Assembly: GCF_019127135.1 (NCBI RefSeq)
Contig: NZ_JAHOEA010000009.1
Location: 19,462 to 83,461 of the forward strand
DNA length: 64,000 nt
Reading direction: 5' to 3'
From: Segatella copri
GTDB lineage: Bacteria > Bacteroidota > Bacteroidia > Bacteroidales > Bacteroidaceae
In this document: in pieces, positions 1 through 8,069 of the stretch
Position numbering within the stretch: position 1 is the stretch's first letter
How the letters are laid out: every line of letters begins with the position of its first letter
Made by a program: the position numbers and the translations under genes
The notes under the pieces: model-generated
Database searches by the model: none
Told to the model about the DNA's origin: nothing
The model's input: the letters and a program-made list of their open reading frames with translations, nothing else

Positions 1-318
1 CAGTTTCTGGGCTCTTTTGTTAAGTGCAACAAATGTAGGCTCATTTGCCAAAATCCAAACGTGACGCACTTTACCAAAGAGCTCATCAGTATCAAGATCT
101 AAAGTTTGAGCAAGATTATAAAGCTCTCGGTGTTTAAGTTTGCCGTCTATATAATCATGATACAAATCATCATATCTTTTTTCAATTTCCGCAATTCCAG
201 GCTGACACGATTCGAGCCCCACTTCCTGGTCAATTATCTTGCGAATAGCCTCAATTCTGGATATAGTAGTAACATGTTCATGCGAAAACTTTGTCCAGCA
301 AAAATCTTCTCTTTCCAT
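1..318 (-). CDS. Unrecognised protein, N-terminal part only (runs off the left edge)
   Basis: An open frame starts at an ATG at 318 and stays open for 106 codons to the window edge, so the C-terminus is missing. The protein begins MEREDFCWTKFSHEH and is charged and probably helical. It has no signal peptide or membrane segment. Its start lies 7 bases after the stop of the lipoprotein gene at 326-1237, so the two are probably co-transcribed. I do not recognise the family and assign no function. Confidence 0.7.
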   Translation of the reverse strand, partial: MEREDFCWTKFSHEHVTTISRIEAIRKIIDQEVGLESCQPGIAEIEKRYDDLYHDYIDGKLKHRELYNLAQTLDLDTDELFGKVRHVWILANEPTFVALNKRAQKL

Positions 319-325
319 AAGCCGT

Positions 326-1237
326 TTATTTTTGTGCTACAGCCAGGTCACGACGTCTTGGCTCCATAGCGTGTTCATATTTAAGTTTTGGAAGATTACT
401 GATGGTTTTAGCATCGGCACCCGTATATTTGGTGATGATGCTTGCATAATGCTGCACACCACGCCTATTTATGCTATCAACAGCAATATTATACGCTTTG
501 ATAAACTTGGCGAGCTGGTCTTTACGGCGCGGCTCGGAAAGTATTTTCTTGCGGAAGGCAACAACACCTAACTGTAAGTTCTTATCCCTGCTATCAAAGA
601 GTTTTACATGCTGTTCAAGTCGGGCTTTGGTTGCTTGAGGTTCTGGCAGCAACATGGCATCCATCTCGTTATTGAGCAACATACGCAGACGGATGTTCAA
701 ATCATTGATTTGCACCTTATATACATCATATTTAGGTTTACCGCTATCGATTGCTAAAGTAGCAAGATAATCAGTCGCCGAATAGCGGGTCATTGCCACC
801 ATCTTATCTGACAGTTGCTTCAGTTCAGATATACGCGAACGCTTATTGGTAATAAACTGCCAATAAAGATTGGTAGAAATGGGGTACGTCAAAGCAGTAC
901 CCCGTTTCTCAATATGACGTGCACGAATCAGATCAGTCACAGATCCCTCTACGCGTTGGCGCTCGATAGCTGTATCACAATCCATTTGTGCAGTATATCT
1001 ACGCAAATGTACGTCTACACCTTGTTGCTTAAAGATACTGTCATCATATGCCAGAAAGATTGGCAGACAGTCCATCGTTGGCATCACCGCAATCTTCAGC
1101 GCAGCACGGTCTAGGCTATCCAATCTAGCCTTTTCCTTCTTGCTCAAGCGATGACGTTCTGCTTCCGACTTGCCACATCCTACAATTCCTATAGCCAGCA
1201 AGAGCATCAAGGCTGTTAACGTTTTGAACTTATTCAT
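326..1237 (-). CDS. Lipoprotein resembling ABC-transporter substrate-binding proteins
   Basis: A 303-aa protein with a lipoprotein signal peptide: MNKFK, a hydrophobic stretch, then the lipobox IVGC with the acylated Cys near residue 21. The stretch LKIAVMPTMDCLPIF followed by a GVDV strand resembles the first lobe of SsuA/NMT1-type periplasmic binding proteins, and a later LLPEPQA segment resembles their second lobe. I infer ligand capture at the outer face of a membrane, but the ligand cannot be read from sequence and no permease or ATPase gene is nearby. It is the third gene after the exonuclease and rlmI (21-bp gap). The family assignment is moderate; the lipoprotein assignment is firm. 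Confidence 0.75.
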   Translation of the reverse strand: MNKFKTLTALMLLLAIGIVGCGKSEAERHRLSKKEKARLDSLDRAALKIAVMPTMDCLPIFLAYDDSIFKQQGVDVHLRRYTAQMDCDTAIERQRVEGSVTDLIRARHIEKRGTALTYPISTNLYWQFITNKRSRISELKQLSDKMVAMTRYSATDYLATLAIDSGKPKYDVYKVQINDLNIRLRMLLNNEMDAMLLPEPQATKARLEQHVKLFDSRDKNLQLGVVAFRKKILSEPRRKDQLAKFIKAYNIAVDSINRRGVQHYASIITKYTGADAKTISNLPKLKYEHAMEPRRRDLAVAQK

Positions 1238-1258
1238 TATCTATCCTTTAATCATTTG

Positions 1259-2440
1259 TTATTCTACATACAGAACCAATCCCTTCAAATATTCACCTTC
1301 AGGATGATAAATATTGATAGGATGGTCAGCAGGCTGATGCAACTGGTGCAAAATGCGAACCTTTCTTCCAGCCTGCGCAGCTGCAGTAAACACAGCGTTG
1401 CGGAATTGATCCTTGGTCACCACCTGAGAGCAGCTGAAGGTAAAAAGGATACCACCCTTCTTAATACGCTGCAAGCCCTTTACATTCAGGCGGGTATAAC
1501 CCTTCAACGCATTACGCAAAGCCGCACGGTGCTTGGCAAAAGCAGGAGGATCCAAAACTATCAGATCATACTGCTGATCATGTTCATCAAGATATTTGAA
1601 GGCATCTTCGCAGATAGCCTCATGACGTGCATCCCCAGGGAAATTGAGCGCAATATTCTCATTGGTCAATTCTATCGCCTTGGCACTGCTGTCAACAGAG
1701 TGAACAGCCTTAGCCTCACCTCTCATCGCATAAACAGAAAATCCTCCGGTATAGCAGAACATGTTGAGCACACTCTTTCCCTTGGCATAATGCTCGAGCA
1801 GCGAACGGTTCTCACGCTGATCTACAAAGAAACCGGTTTTCTGACCTCGCAGCCAGTCGATATGGAATTTCAGCCCATTCTCTACAGCTACATCGTCAGC
1901 ATCACCTCCCAGGATAAAACCATTCTCCTGTCTGAGATCAGCCTTATAAGGCAAGGTGGTCTCACTCTTATAGTAGATGTTTTCCAATGCATCGCCCATC
2001 ACCTTCTTCAAGGCATTGGCAATCTCCATGCGGCAAACATGCATTCCCACACTGTGAGCCTGCATGACAGCTGTAGGACCATAGCAGTCGATAACAAGTC
2101 CCGGCAAGTTATCTCCCTCACCATGAACCAGACGATAAGTCGTGTTGGATGAGTTTCCGGCAATTCCCAAAGCGAGTCTCATCTGAAAAGCCGATTGCAA
2201 TCTGGCACACCAGTACTTCTCATCAATCTCAATATCTCTAAATGAAAGAACACGCACTGCGATAGAACCGATCTGATAATGACCGATAGCGATGAATTCA
2301 CCACCACGAGTAAACACCTTCACAATTTCACCCTCCTCGATACCCTCATCCATTGCCTGGATGGCACCCGAGAAAATCCATGGATGAAAACGCTTGAGCG
2401 ATTCTTCTTTACCTTTCTTTAAATATACACTTTTGTACAT
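1259..2440 (-). CDS. rlmI: 23S rRNA (cytosine-C5)-methyltransferase, RlmI/YccW type
   Basis: A 393-aa class I SAM-dependent methyltransferase. The N-terminus (about residues 1-80) has the PUA-like RNA-binding fold (LKKGKEESLKRFHPWIFSGA). The linker carries the RlmI hallmark GQKTGFFVDQRENR. The Rossmann core shows the SAM motif LNMFCYTGGFS, the VLDPPAF motif IV and the TFSCSQ motif VI with the candidate catalytic Cys. In E. coli RlmI methylates C1962 of 23S rRNA; the same target is inferred here. The length matches the family (about 390-400 aa). It lies 52 bp after the exonuclease gene and 21 bp before the lipoprotein gene, all in one direction. Confidence 0.88.
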   Translation of the reverse strand: MYKSVYLKKGKEESLKRFHPWIFSGAIQAMDEGIEEGEIVKVFTRGGEFIAIGHYQIGSIAVRVLSFRDIEIDEKYWCARLQSAFQMRLALGIAGNSSNTTYRLVHGEGDNLPGLVIDCYGPTAVMQAHSVGMHVCRMEIANALKKVMGDALENIYYKSETTLPYKADLRQENGFILGGDADDVAVENGLKFHIDWLRGQKTGFFVDQRENRSLLEHYAKGKSVLNMFCYTGGFSVYAMRGEAKAVHSVDSSAKAIELTNENIALNFPGDARHEAICEDAFKYLDEHDQQYDLIVLDPPAFAKHRAALRNALKGYTRLNVKGLQRIKKGGILFTFSCSQVVTKDQFRNAVFTAAAQAGRKVRILHQLHQPADHPINIYHPEGEYLKGLVLYVE

Positions 2441-2492
2441 ATTTATAAATATGATGTTTCTTATTATTAATAATTTCTATTCTGTGCACAGA

Positions 2493-3110
2493 TCAGAGTC
2501 TGAGTTCATTGAGTTCATAATCGCCTGTTGCAGACAAACGCTGGAATTCTTCATACAGGTTAATGCAGCACCATGCGTCTGTAGCCGCATAAAGAGCCTG
2601 CGATTCCTTTAAATCGTTAGCCTCCCAATTGCTCAACCGTTGCGCCTTGCTGATTTTCTGATGAAAGAGGTTAGCATACAGTTTCTGCAAACTCATGTCT
2701 GCGATACCAAAGTTCTTTGCAACATCCTGCAACTCGATAAAATAACCAGCCTTAAAAGCTGCTCGCTTATGTAGCTGCAACAAGTCATCGTGCCATGAGA
2801 GTCCAACTTTTGGCACGATGGTATCTTCGAGCATGCGAATGATGGCAGGTGTCATGCCAGTATGATGCAGGCGGAAGAGATAACAAGTATCATGTGTACT
2901 CACCTGCAACAACGAAACATGGTAAGCCTGACCACGCTTAAAAGAAGGGCGTGTTTCGGTATCCACGCCCAGTATATGATGGCTAAGTAGGTCATTAACA
3001 GCCGCTTCTGTATCTTCAGGCTTATCAACGACTACGATTTTGCCAGGAAACAAAGCTCTTGGCAAATTCGTGATTGCCGCCTTGTCGAAACTAGTGAAAA
3101 TAATCTTCAT
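2493..3110 (-). CDS. RNase D-like 3'-5' exonuclease (DEDDy)
   Basis: A 205-aa single-domain DnaQ-fold nuclease. The acidic residues of ExoI (VDTETRPSF), ExoII (GLSWHDDLLQL) and ExoIII (YAATDAWCCINLY, with Tyr four residues before Asp) mark the DEDDy subfamily used by RNase D and Werner-type exonucleases. There is no HRDC domain, so the protein is shorter than RNase D (about 370 aa) and fits the small 3'-5' exonuclease family of Bacteroidota. The substrate (RNA or DNA) cannot be decided. It is the first gene of the leftward group, with a -7 element upstream at 3135-3143 and divergent from ftsK. Confidence 0.85.
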   Translation of the reverse strand: MKIIFTSFDKAAITNLPRALFPGKIVVVDKPEDTEAAVNDLLSHHILGVDTETRPSFKRGQAYHVSLLQVSTHDTCYLFRLHHTGMTPAIIRMLEDTIVPKVGLSWHDDLLQLHKRAAFKAGYFIELQDVAKNFGIADMSLQKLYANLFHQKISKAQRLSNWEANDLKESQALYAATDAWCCINLYEEFQRLSATGDYELNELRL

Positions 3111-3134
3111 TATGCTTTTTATTCTTTACAAGTT

Positions 3135-3143
3135 GCAAAATTA
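3135..3143 (-). promoter_or_regulatory. -7 promoter element for the exonuclease-rlmI group
   Basis: The minus strand reads TAATTTTGC, matching the Bacteroidota -7 consensus TAnnTTTGC, 25 bp before the exonuclease start. No TTG is found 19-21 bases upstream, so this is a half-supported promoter. Confidence 0.5.
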
Positions 3144-3166
3144 GAAAAAAAAGATGAGAAAAAGAA

Positions 3167-3197
3167 TTGTTTTCTCAATTATTTTAGCTAATTTTGC
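3167..3197 (+). promoter_or_regulatory. sigma-ABfr-type promoter of ftsK
   Basis: TTG at 3167-3169, a 19-base spacer, then TAATTTTGC at 3189-3197, a full match to the Bacteroidota -33/-7 consensus. Transcription should begin near 3203-3207, which excludes the in-frame TTG at 3194 as the ftsK start and supports the ATG at 3224. Confidence 0.8.
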
Positions 3198-3223
3198 AGA
3201 TAAATTATTCAAAAAGATATAAA

Positions 3224-5836
3224 ATGGCTAAAAAAAGAACTGAAAAAAAGACCAAAACCTTTAGTGAAGCTATTGGTTTACAGTATATTTTCAACAATAC
3301 TATCACCGACTTTTTCATTGGGTTAGCTCTGGTAGTAATTGCTGTGGTTATCATCATCGCAATGATCTCCTTTCTCAATACAGGAGCCAATGACCAGAGT
3401 TTGCTCGAAAATCTGAAGCCAGGGGAATGGACCAATACGGAAAAACAGTTTCAAAACTACTGCGGATCCTGGGGAGCCATCATCTCCTATTGGCTCATCG
3501 CTATCAATTTCGGATTTCCAGCCTTCATGCTCCCGTTTTTTGTCATTATGGTGGGATTGCAGATGATGCATGCTTATAAAGTGAACCTCTGGAAATGGTT
3601 CTTCTGCATGATTGTGGTGATGCTCTGGATGTCAGTCACCTTTGCTAAGTTTATCGCACCGATCATGCCTAACCTCATCTTCAATCCGGGAGGCAAGCAC
3701 GGACTCTTTGTCGTACAGAACCTGGAGAACATCATAGGTCCTCCAGGACTTACTGCCATTCTTTTCTTCGTGGCTGTAGCATTCCTCACCTATCTCACCA
3801 CAGAAACCATTACGATAATCCGCAAGGCACTCAACCCTATCGGTTATATATCTAATAAGGTAAAATTCGAGATTACCAACCATGGAAAGAATAAGAAAGA
3901 TACTGAAGCAATTGATGAGGCATACGCAAATGCAGCATACGGTTCAAGCGATGAGGAAGAGGAATATAAGGAAGATGAACCAGCTAAGGTCATCGACCTG
4001 GACCTGGATCCGAACCAAACATTCGCAAAACCTGCTGCACCTGTTGATCCTACAAACGAGAATACGAAAGATACTGGTACAGAAAACAAGAATGAAAGAG
4101 ATGAAACCATCGCTGTAGCCAACAGCACACAAGACGAGAATATGTCACTCATTGCCCGCCAACGCGCACTCCGTACTAAAAGGGCAGAAATGGAGGCACA
4201 GGAAAAGCAAGCTGCCGAGGCTGCTGCAGCTTCTGAGCATATCGGAATGGACATCTCGGTAGCTACAGCCGACGAGAAGGCTACCGGCAACACCTTGAGT
4301 AATACGGAGCTGCTGAATACTCCTATTAATCCGAAGGAGCCATTCACAAGATATAAATATCCTGTTCTCAATCTCCTGAAGAAATATGAGGACGATGGTG
4401 TATCTATAGATGAGGAAGAACAGCGCGCCAATAAAAACCGCATCATCGAGGTGCTGGGCAACTTTGGCGTACAGATTAAGACCATTCGTGCTACGGTTGG
4501 TCCTACCATCACACTCTACGAAATCCAGCCTGCAGAAGGCGTACGTATCTCCAAAATCAAGGGCCTGGAAAATGACATCGCCTTGAGTCTCGCTGCTCTC
4601 GGTATCCGAATCATCGCCCCGATTCCCGGTAAGGGTACAATCGGTATTGAGGTACCTAACGCCAAGGCAAACATCGTGAGCATGGAGAGTACCTTAAACT
4701 CAAAGAAGTTCCAGGAAACCAAGATGGAGTTGCCTATCGCTTTGGGTAAGACCATTACCAACGAAGTGTTTATGGTTGATTTGGCAAAGATACCTCACCT
4801 GCTTGTTGCGGGTGCTACCGGACAGGGTAAATCTGTAGGTTTGAATGCCATCATCACCTCCTTATTATATAAGAAACATCCAAACGAACTCAAACTAGTT
4901 CTCATCGACCCTAAAAAGGTGGAGTTTAGCGTCTACTCACGTATCGCCAACAAGTTTATGGCTGCGGTTCCTGAAGAGGAAGAGCCGATTATCACTGATG
5001 TAACCAAGGTGGTTCGAACCTTGAACAGTCTGTGTGTACTGATGGATAGCCGTTACGACTTGCTCAAAAAGGCAGGAGCCCGTAATATCAAGGAATATAA
5101 CCAGAAGTATATCAACCATAAGTTGAAACTGACAGACGGACATGAGTATATGCCATACATCGTGGTGATTATCGATGAGTTTGGCGATTTGATCATGACA
5201 GCCGGCAAGGAGGTAGAACTTCCTATTGCACGTATCGCCCAGTTGGCCCGTGCCGTGGGTATACACATGATAATTGCCACCCAGCGTCCTACTACCAGCA
5301 TCATCACGGGTAATATCAAGGCAAACTTCCCTGGCCGTATCGCCTTCAAGGTTACATCGGCCATCGATTCCAAGACCATTCTCGACCGTACAGGAGCCAA
5401 CCAGCTGATTGGTCGTGGCGATATGCTCTATCTCTGCGGCAACGAACCGGTCCGTGTACAGTGTGCCTTTGTTGATACACCGGAAATCGAGCGCATCAAC
5501 GAGTATATCTGCGAACAGCCAGGTCCTATCGAACCAATGGAGTTGCCAGAACCAACTAATGATGAAGGAAGTGCAGGTGGAAACGGTAGTATCAGTGCCC
5601 GTGAACTGGATCCGTTCTTCGAAGAGGCAGCCCATGCGATTGTTCTTTCGCAGCAAGGCTCAACCAGCATGATCCAGCGCAGGTTCAGTATCGGTTACAA
5701 CCGTGCCGGACGCCTGATGGACCAGATGGAAGCTGCTGGCATCGTAGGTGCAGCACAGGGCAGTAAGCCTCGTGAGGTACTGATCCAGGACGAAAACCAG
5801 CTTAATAATTTGTTAATGGCACTTCGAAACTCTTAA
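3224..5836 (+). CDS. ftsK: DNA translocase FtsK/SpoIIIE
   Basis: An 870-aa protein if started at the ATG at 3224; an upstream in-frame TTG overlaps the promoter and is rejected. The N-terminus has four membrane segments (for example IGLALVVIAVVIIIAMISFL), followed by an acidic/Ala-rich linker. The motor domain has Walker A GATGQGKS at about residues 530-537 and Walker B VVIIDEFGDL near 647-656. The last ~65 residues form the gamma winged helix (QRRFSIGYNRAGRLMDQME), which in this family reads polar DNA motifs. FtsK pumps chromosome termini through the septum and activates XerCD recombination at dif. It is followed by a LolA-like gene, a common Bacteroidota pairing. Confidence 0.95.
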   Translation: MAKKRTEKKTKTFSEAIGLQYIFNNTITDFFIGLALVVIAVVIIIAMISFLNTGANDQSLLENLKPGEWTNTEKQFQNYCGSWGAIISYWLIAINFGFPAFMLPFFVIMVGLQMMHAYKVNLWKWFFCMIVVMLWMSVTFAKFIAPIMPNLIFNPGGKHGLFVVQNLENIIGPPGLTAILFFVAVAFLTYLTTETITIIRKALNPIGYISNKVKFEITNHGKNKKDTEAIDEAYANAAYGSSDEEEEYKEDEPAKVIDLDLDPNQTFAKPAAPVDPTNENTKDTGTENKNERDETIAVANSTQDENMSLIARQRALRTKRAEMEAQEKQAAEAAAASEHIGMDISVATADEKATGNTLSNTELLNTPINPKEPFTRYKYPVLNLLKKYEDDGVSIDEEEQRANKNRIIEVLGNFGVQIKTIRATVGPTITLYEIQPAEGVRISKIKGLENDIALSLAALGIRIIAPIPGKGTIGIEVPNAKANIVSMESTLNSKKFQETKMELPIALGKTITNEVFMVDLAKIPHLLVAGATGQGKSVGLNAIITSLLYKKHPNELKLVLIDPKKVEFSVYSRIANKFMAAVPEEEEPIITDVTKVVRTLNSLCVLMDSRYDLLKKAGARNIKEYNQKYINHKLKLTDGHEYMPYIVVIIDEFGDLIMTAGKEVELPIARIAQLARAVGIHMIIATQRPTTSIITGNIKANFPGRIAFKVTSAIDSKTILDRTGANQLIGRGDMLYLCGNEPVRVQCAFVDTPEIERINEYICEQPGPIEPMELPEPTNDEGSAGGNGSISARELDPFFEEAAHAIVLSQQGSTSMIQRRFSIGYNRAGRLMDQMEAAGIVGAAQGSKPREVLIQDENQLNNLLMALRNS

Positions 5837-5900
5837 TTTTAGTAAATTAATAAGAGCATGAAAGAAGATAATATTGGAAAAGGTTAAACTGTTAAACCCT

Positions 5901-5945
5901 AAAGCCGTGAAAACGTCTAATAAACTAAAGACGCTTTTACGGCTT
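5901..5945 (+). terminator. Hairpin after ftsK
   Basis: Arms AAAGCCGTGAAAACGTCT (5901-5918) and AGACGCTTTTACGGCTTT (5928-5945) pair over 18 positions with one mismatch and one G:U pair, around a loop of about 9 bases. The downstream sequence is A/T-rich but lacks a long T run, so this may attenuate or process between ftsK and the lolA-like gene rather than fully terminate. Confidence 0.6.
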
Positions 5946-6015
5946 TATAATAAAATATGGAATTTTTCAAAGATATAATAAAACATAGATTTTAAAAAGA
6001 AAGGAAAAGATAAAA

Positions 6016-6615
6016 ATGAAAAAGATTTTAGCATTGGCTCTCGTTGCGATGATGAGTATCGGAGCCATGGCGCAGACAGCAAAACAGGTACTCGATAAGA
6101 CCGCTGCCGTTATAGGCAACAAAAGTGGAGCTAGCGCCAACTTCAAGATGAGCAGTTCTAAGTATGGTTCGGCAAGCGGCAGCATTGCCATCAAAGGCAA
6201 CAAGTTTAACGCCCGTACCCCGCAAGCCATCGTCTGGTTCAACGGCAAGACCCAGTGGACTTATCTGAAGAAAACCAACGAGGTGAATGTCAGCAACCCT
6301 ACACAAGCTCAGCAGATGTCTATGAACCCTTATACCTTTATTAATATATATAAGACTGGTTATAAGTCATCGCTCAAGACAGCAGGCAGTAACTATGTGG
6401 TTCATCTCATTGCCAATAATCAGAAACGTTCTGTAGCCGAGATGTATATCACCATCAACAAAAAGACACATATTCCATCGGTTGTCAAGATGCGACAGGG
6501 CAATACCTGGAGTACCATCACGGTAAGTAACTTCAGATCAAAGAGCGTTTCCAACAGCACATTCAATTTCAACAGCAAAGAATGCCCAGGTGCCGAAGTC
6601 ATCGACTTGAGATAA
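6016..6615 (+). CDS. LolA-like outer-membrane lipoprotein carrier protein
   Basis: A 199-aa secreted protein with signal peptide MKKILALALVAMMSIGAMA, cleaved before QTAKQVL. The mature part shows the LolA pattern: an amphipathic N-terminal helix (VLDKTAAVI), then beta strands with the IVWFNGKTQWTY segment typical of this family. LolA ferries lipoproteins across the periplasm from the LolCDE complex to the outer membrane. The carrier role here is inferred from family and length. It lies 179 bp after ftsK, with a hairpin between and a strong terminator behind it. Confidence 0.85.
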   Translation: MKKILALALVAMMSIGAMAQTAKQVLDKTAAVIGNKSGASANFKMSSSKYGSASGSIAIKGNKFNARTPQAIVWFNGKTQWTYLKKTNEVNVSNPTQAQQMSMNPYTFINIYKTGYKSSLKTAGSNYVVHLIANNQKRSVAEMYITINKKTHIPSVVKMRQGNTWSTITVSNFRSKSVSNSTFNFNSKECPGAEVIDLR

Positions 6616-6652
6616 TCACCTGAAATTTCGTATAAAGTTTATTTTCAAATAT

Positions 6653-6692
6653 AATTCCCCGTTACAATACTTCAGTTGTGTAACGGGGAATT
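6653..6692 (+). terminator. Intrinsic terminator of the lolA-like gene
   Basis: A perfect 13-bp stem AATTCCCCGTTAC / GTAACGGGGAATT with a 14-base loop, followed by ACTTTTTC. It sits 37 bp after the stop codon. Confidence 0.85.
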
Positions 6693-6788
6693 ACTTTTTC
6701 CGAAAGGTATGAGTATCCAAATTTCCGAAAGCGAATCATATAATCCCCTTTTTAGCACAACAAATCTTAAAACAACTATTCAATTGTA

Positions 6789-6816
6789 AAATATTCAAAA
6801 ATACTTTGGAATATTT
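6789..6816. promoter_or_regulatory. Inverted repeat, candidate PerR-type operator
   Basis: AAATATTC (6789-6796) and GAATATTT (6809-6816) form perfect 8-bp arms separated by 12 bases. The right arm ends 10 bases before the -33 TTG of the regulator gene. AT-rich inverted repeats at this position suit autoregulation by a Fur-family protein, but the spacing is wider than the classical PerR box, so the assignment is tentative. Confidence 0.4.
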
Positions 6817-6826
6817 GCAAAAACAT

Positions 6827-6858
6827 TTGGTTGAATCAAAAGAATTACTTATCTTTGC
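6827..6858 (+). promoter_or_regulatory. Promoter of the perR-rubrerythrin pair
   Basis: TTG at 6827-6829, a 20-base spacer, TATCTTTGC at 6850-6858: a full Bacteroidota consensus, 26 bp upstream of the regulator ATG. Confidence 0.85.
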
Positions 6859-6884
6859 AACATAAATAATAAAAACAAGTAATT

Positions 6885-7334
6885 ATGAAGCAGACAGAAG
6901 CTTATCAAAGACTCATGGAGAAAGGTATCAGACCATCACTCCAACGAATTGCCATCATGGATTGGCTTATCAATCATCCAACTCATCCAACTATCGAGGA
7001 TGTGTACAAAGGATTAGCTGATAGTATTCCTACATTGAGCAAGACAACCGTTTACAACACACTCAGAATGTTGAGTGAGCACAATGCAGCTCAAATGATT
7101 ACAATCGACGAGCATCGCGTATGCTATGACGGAAATATCAAAAGCCACGTACACTTCTATTGCAAGAATTGTGGCAAAGTAATAGACTTCTTTGGCGAAC
7201 CAGCCCCGACAGTTGAACCAGGGAAGGAAATCGAAGGAAACATCGTATTGGAAGAACAGCTTTACTATAGAGGAATCTGCGCTGAATGCGCTAAAAAAGG
7301 CGCAAAGTCACCTCTCAAAGAGACTGTTCACTAA
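6885..7334 (+). CDS. perR: Fur-family transcriptional regulator, PerR-like peroxide sensor
   Basis: A 149-aa protein with an N-terminal winged helix (residues about 1-80, recognition region LSKTTVYNTLRML) and a C-terminal metal-binding dimerisation domain. Two CxxC pairs at C93/C96 (HFYCKNCGKV) and C132/C135 (GICAEC) form the structural zinc site. An HVH motif precedes the first pair, as in Fur/PerR proteins. PerR derepresses peroxide defence when its iron-bound histidines are oxidised. That role is inferred mainly from the directly following rubrerythrin gene (45-bp gap). Fur or Zur function cannot be formally excluded. Confidence 0.85.
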   Translation: MKQTEAYQRLMEKGIRPSLQRIAIMDWLINHPTHPTIEDVYKGLADSIPTLSKTTVYNTLRMLSEHNAAQMITIDEHRVCYDGNIKSHVHFYCKNCGKVIDFFGEPAPTVEPGKEIEGNIVLEEQLYYRGICAECAKKGAKSPLKETVH

Positions 7335-7379
7335 TTCAAAAAACAATAATTATACAACAATATTTAAAACAAAAACATT

Positions 7380-7940
7380 ATGAAGAAAAAGTTTATTTGT
7401 ACAGTTTGCGGTTACATTTACGAAGGTACAGAAGCACCAGAGAAGTGCCCTATCTGCAAGGCTCCAGCCAGCAAGTTCAAGGAGATGGAAGATGCTGTAG
7501 ATGACGATATGACATTTGCTACAGTTCACGTTCTCGGTCAGGCATATAAGGATGGCGTCAATGAAGATGTCATTAAGGGTTTGAAGGATCACTTTAATGG
7601 TGAGTGTGGCGAAGTAGGTATGTATCTTGCTATGGCACGCCAGGCAGATCGTGAAGGATATCCTGAAATTGCAGAGGCTTACAAGCGTTATGCCTATGAG
7701 GAGGCTGATCACGCTTCTCGTTTTGCAGAACTTCTCGGTGAGGTTTTGGGTGATACAAAGAGCAATCTCGAGGCTCGCATTGCCGCAGAGAAGGGTGCTT
7801 GCGAAGATAAGTTCCGCATTGCTAAACTTGCTAAAGAGCAGGGTTCAGATGCTATCCACGATACCGTTCATGAGATGGCTAAAGATGAGGCTCGTCATTG
7901 TGCAGGTTTCGCAGGTCTCTACAAGAGATACTTCAAATAA
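7380..7940 (+). CDS. Reverse rubrerythrin (rubredoxin domain at the N-terminus)
   Basis: A 186-aa non-haem iron peroxidase. Residues 1-36 are a rubredoxin-like domain with C7/C10 and C23/C26 (CTVCG, CPICK). The ferritin-like diiron domain follows, with the ligand clusters [24 protein letters not shown] and [10 protein letters not shown]. In classical rubrerythrins the rubredoxin domain is C-terminal; this order matches the reverse rubrerythrins first described in clostridia, which reduce H2O2 (and O2) in anaerobes. The gene directly follows a PerR-like regulator on the same promoter, so peroxide induction is likely. Confidence 0.9.
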   Translation: MKKKFICTVCGYIYEGTEAPEKCPICKAPASKFKEMEDAVDDDMTFATVHVLGQAYKDGVNEDVIKGLKDHFNGECGEVGMYLAMARQADREGYPEIAEAYKRYAYEEADHASRFAELLGEVLGDTKSNLEARIAAEKGACEDKFRIAKLAKEQGSDAIHDTVHEMAKDEARHCAGFAGLYKRYFK

Positions 7941-8007
7941 GATTTTAAAAGCCGTAACTTTTAAAATTATAATACCATTATTTAGTATTGTAAGTCAATA
8001 AAATAGA

Positions 8008-8047
8008 AAAGCCGATTCTCGTATAGCGATATACTTGAATCGGCTTT
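8008..8047. terminator. Bidirectional terminator between rubrerythrin and dipeptidase genes
   Basis: An 11-bp stem AAAGCCGATTC / GAATCGGCTTT with an 18-base loop, flanked by A-rich sequence on the left and T-rich sequence on the right. It separates two convergent genes. Confidence 0.8.
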
Positions 8048-8069
8048 CTTTATGTTATGATGAATATCG

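Noticed and set aside
3194..3223. Upstream TTG start for ftsK
   Set aside because: It overlaps the -7 element, so it would lie before the transcription start; the ATG at 3224 fits.
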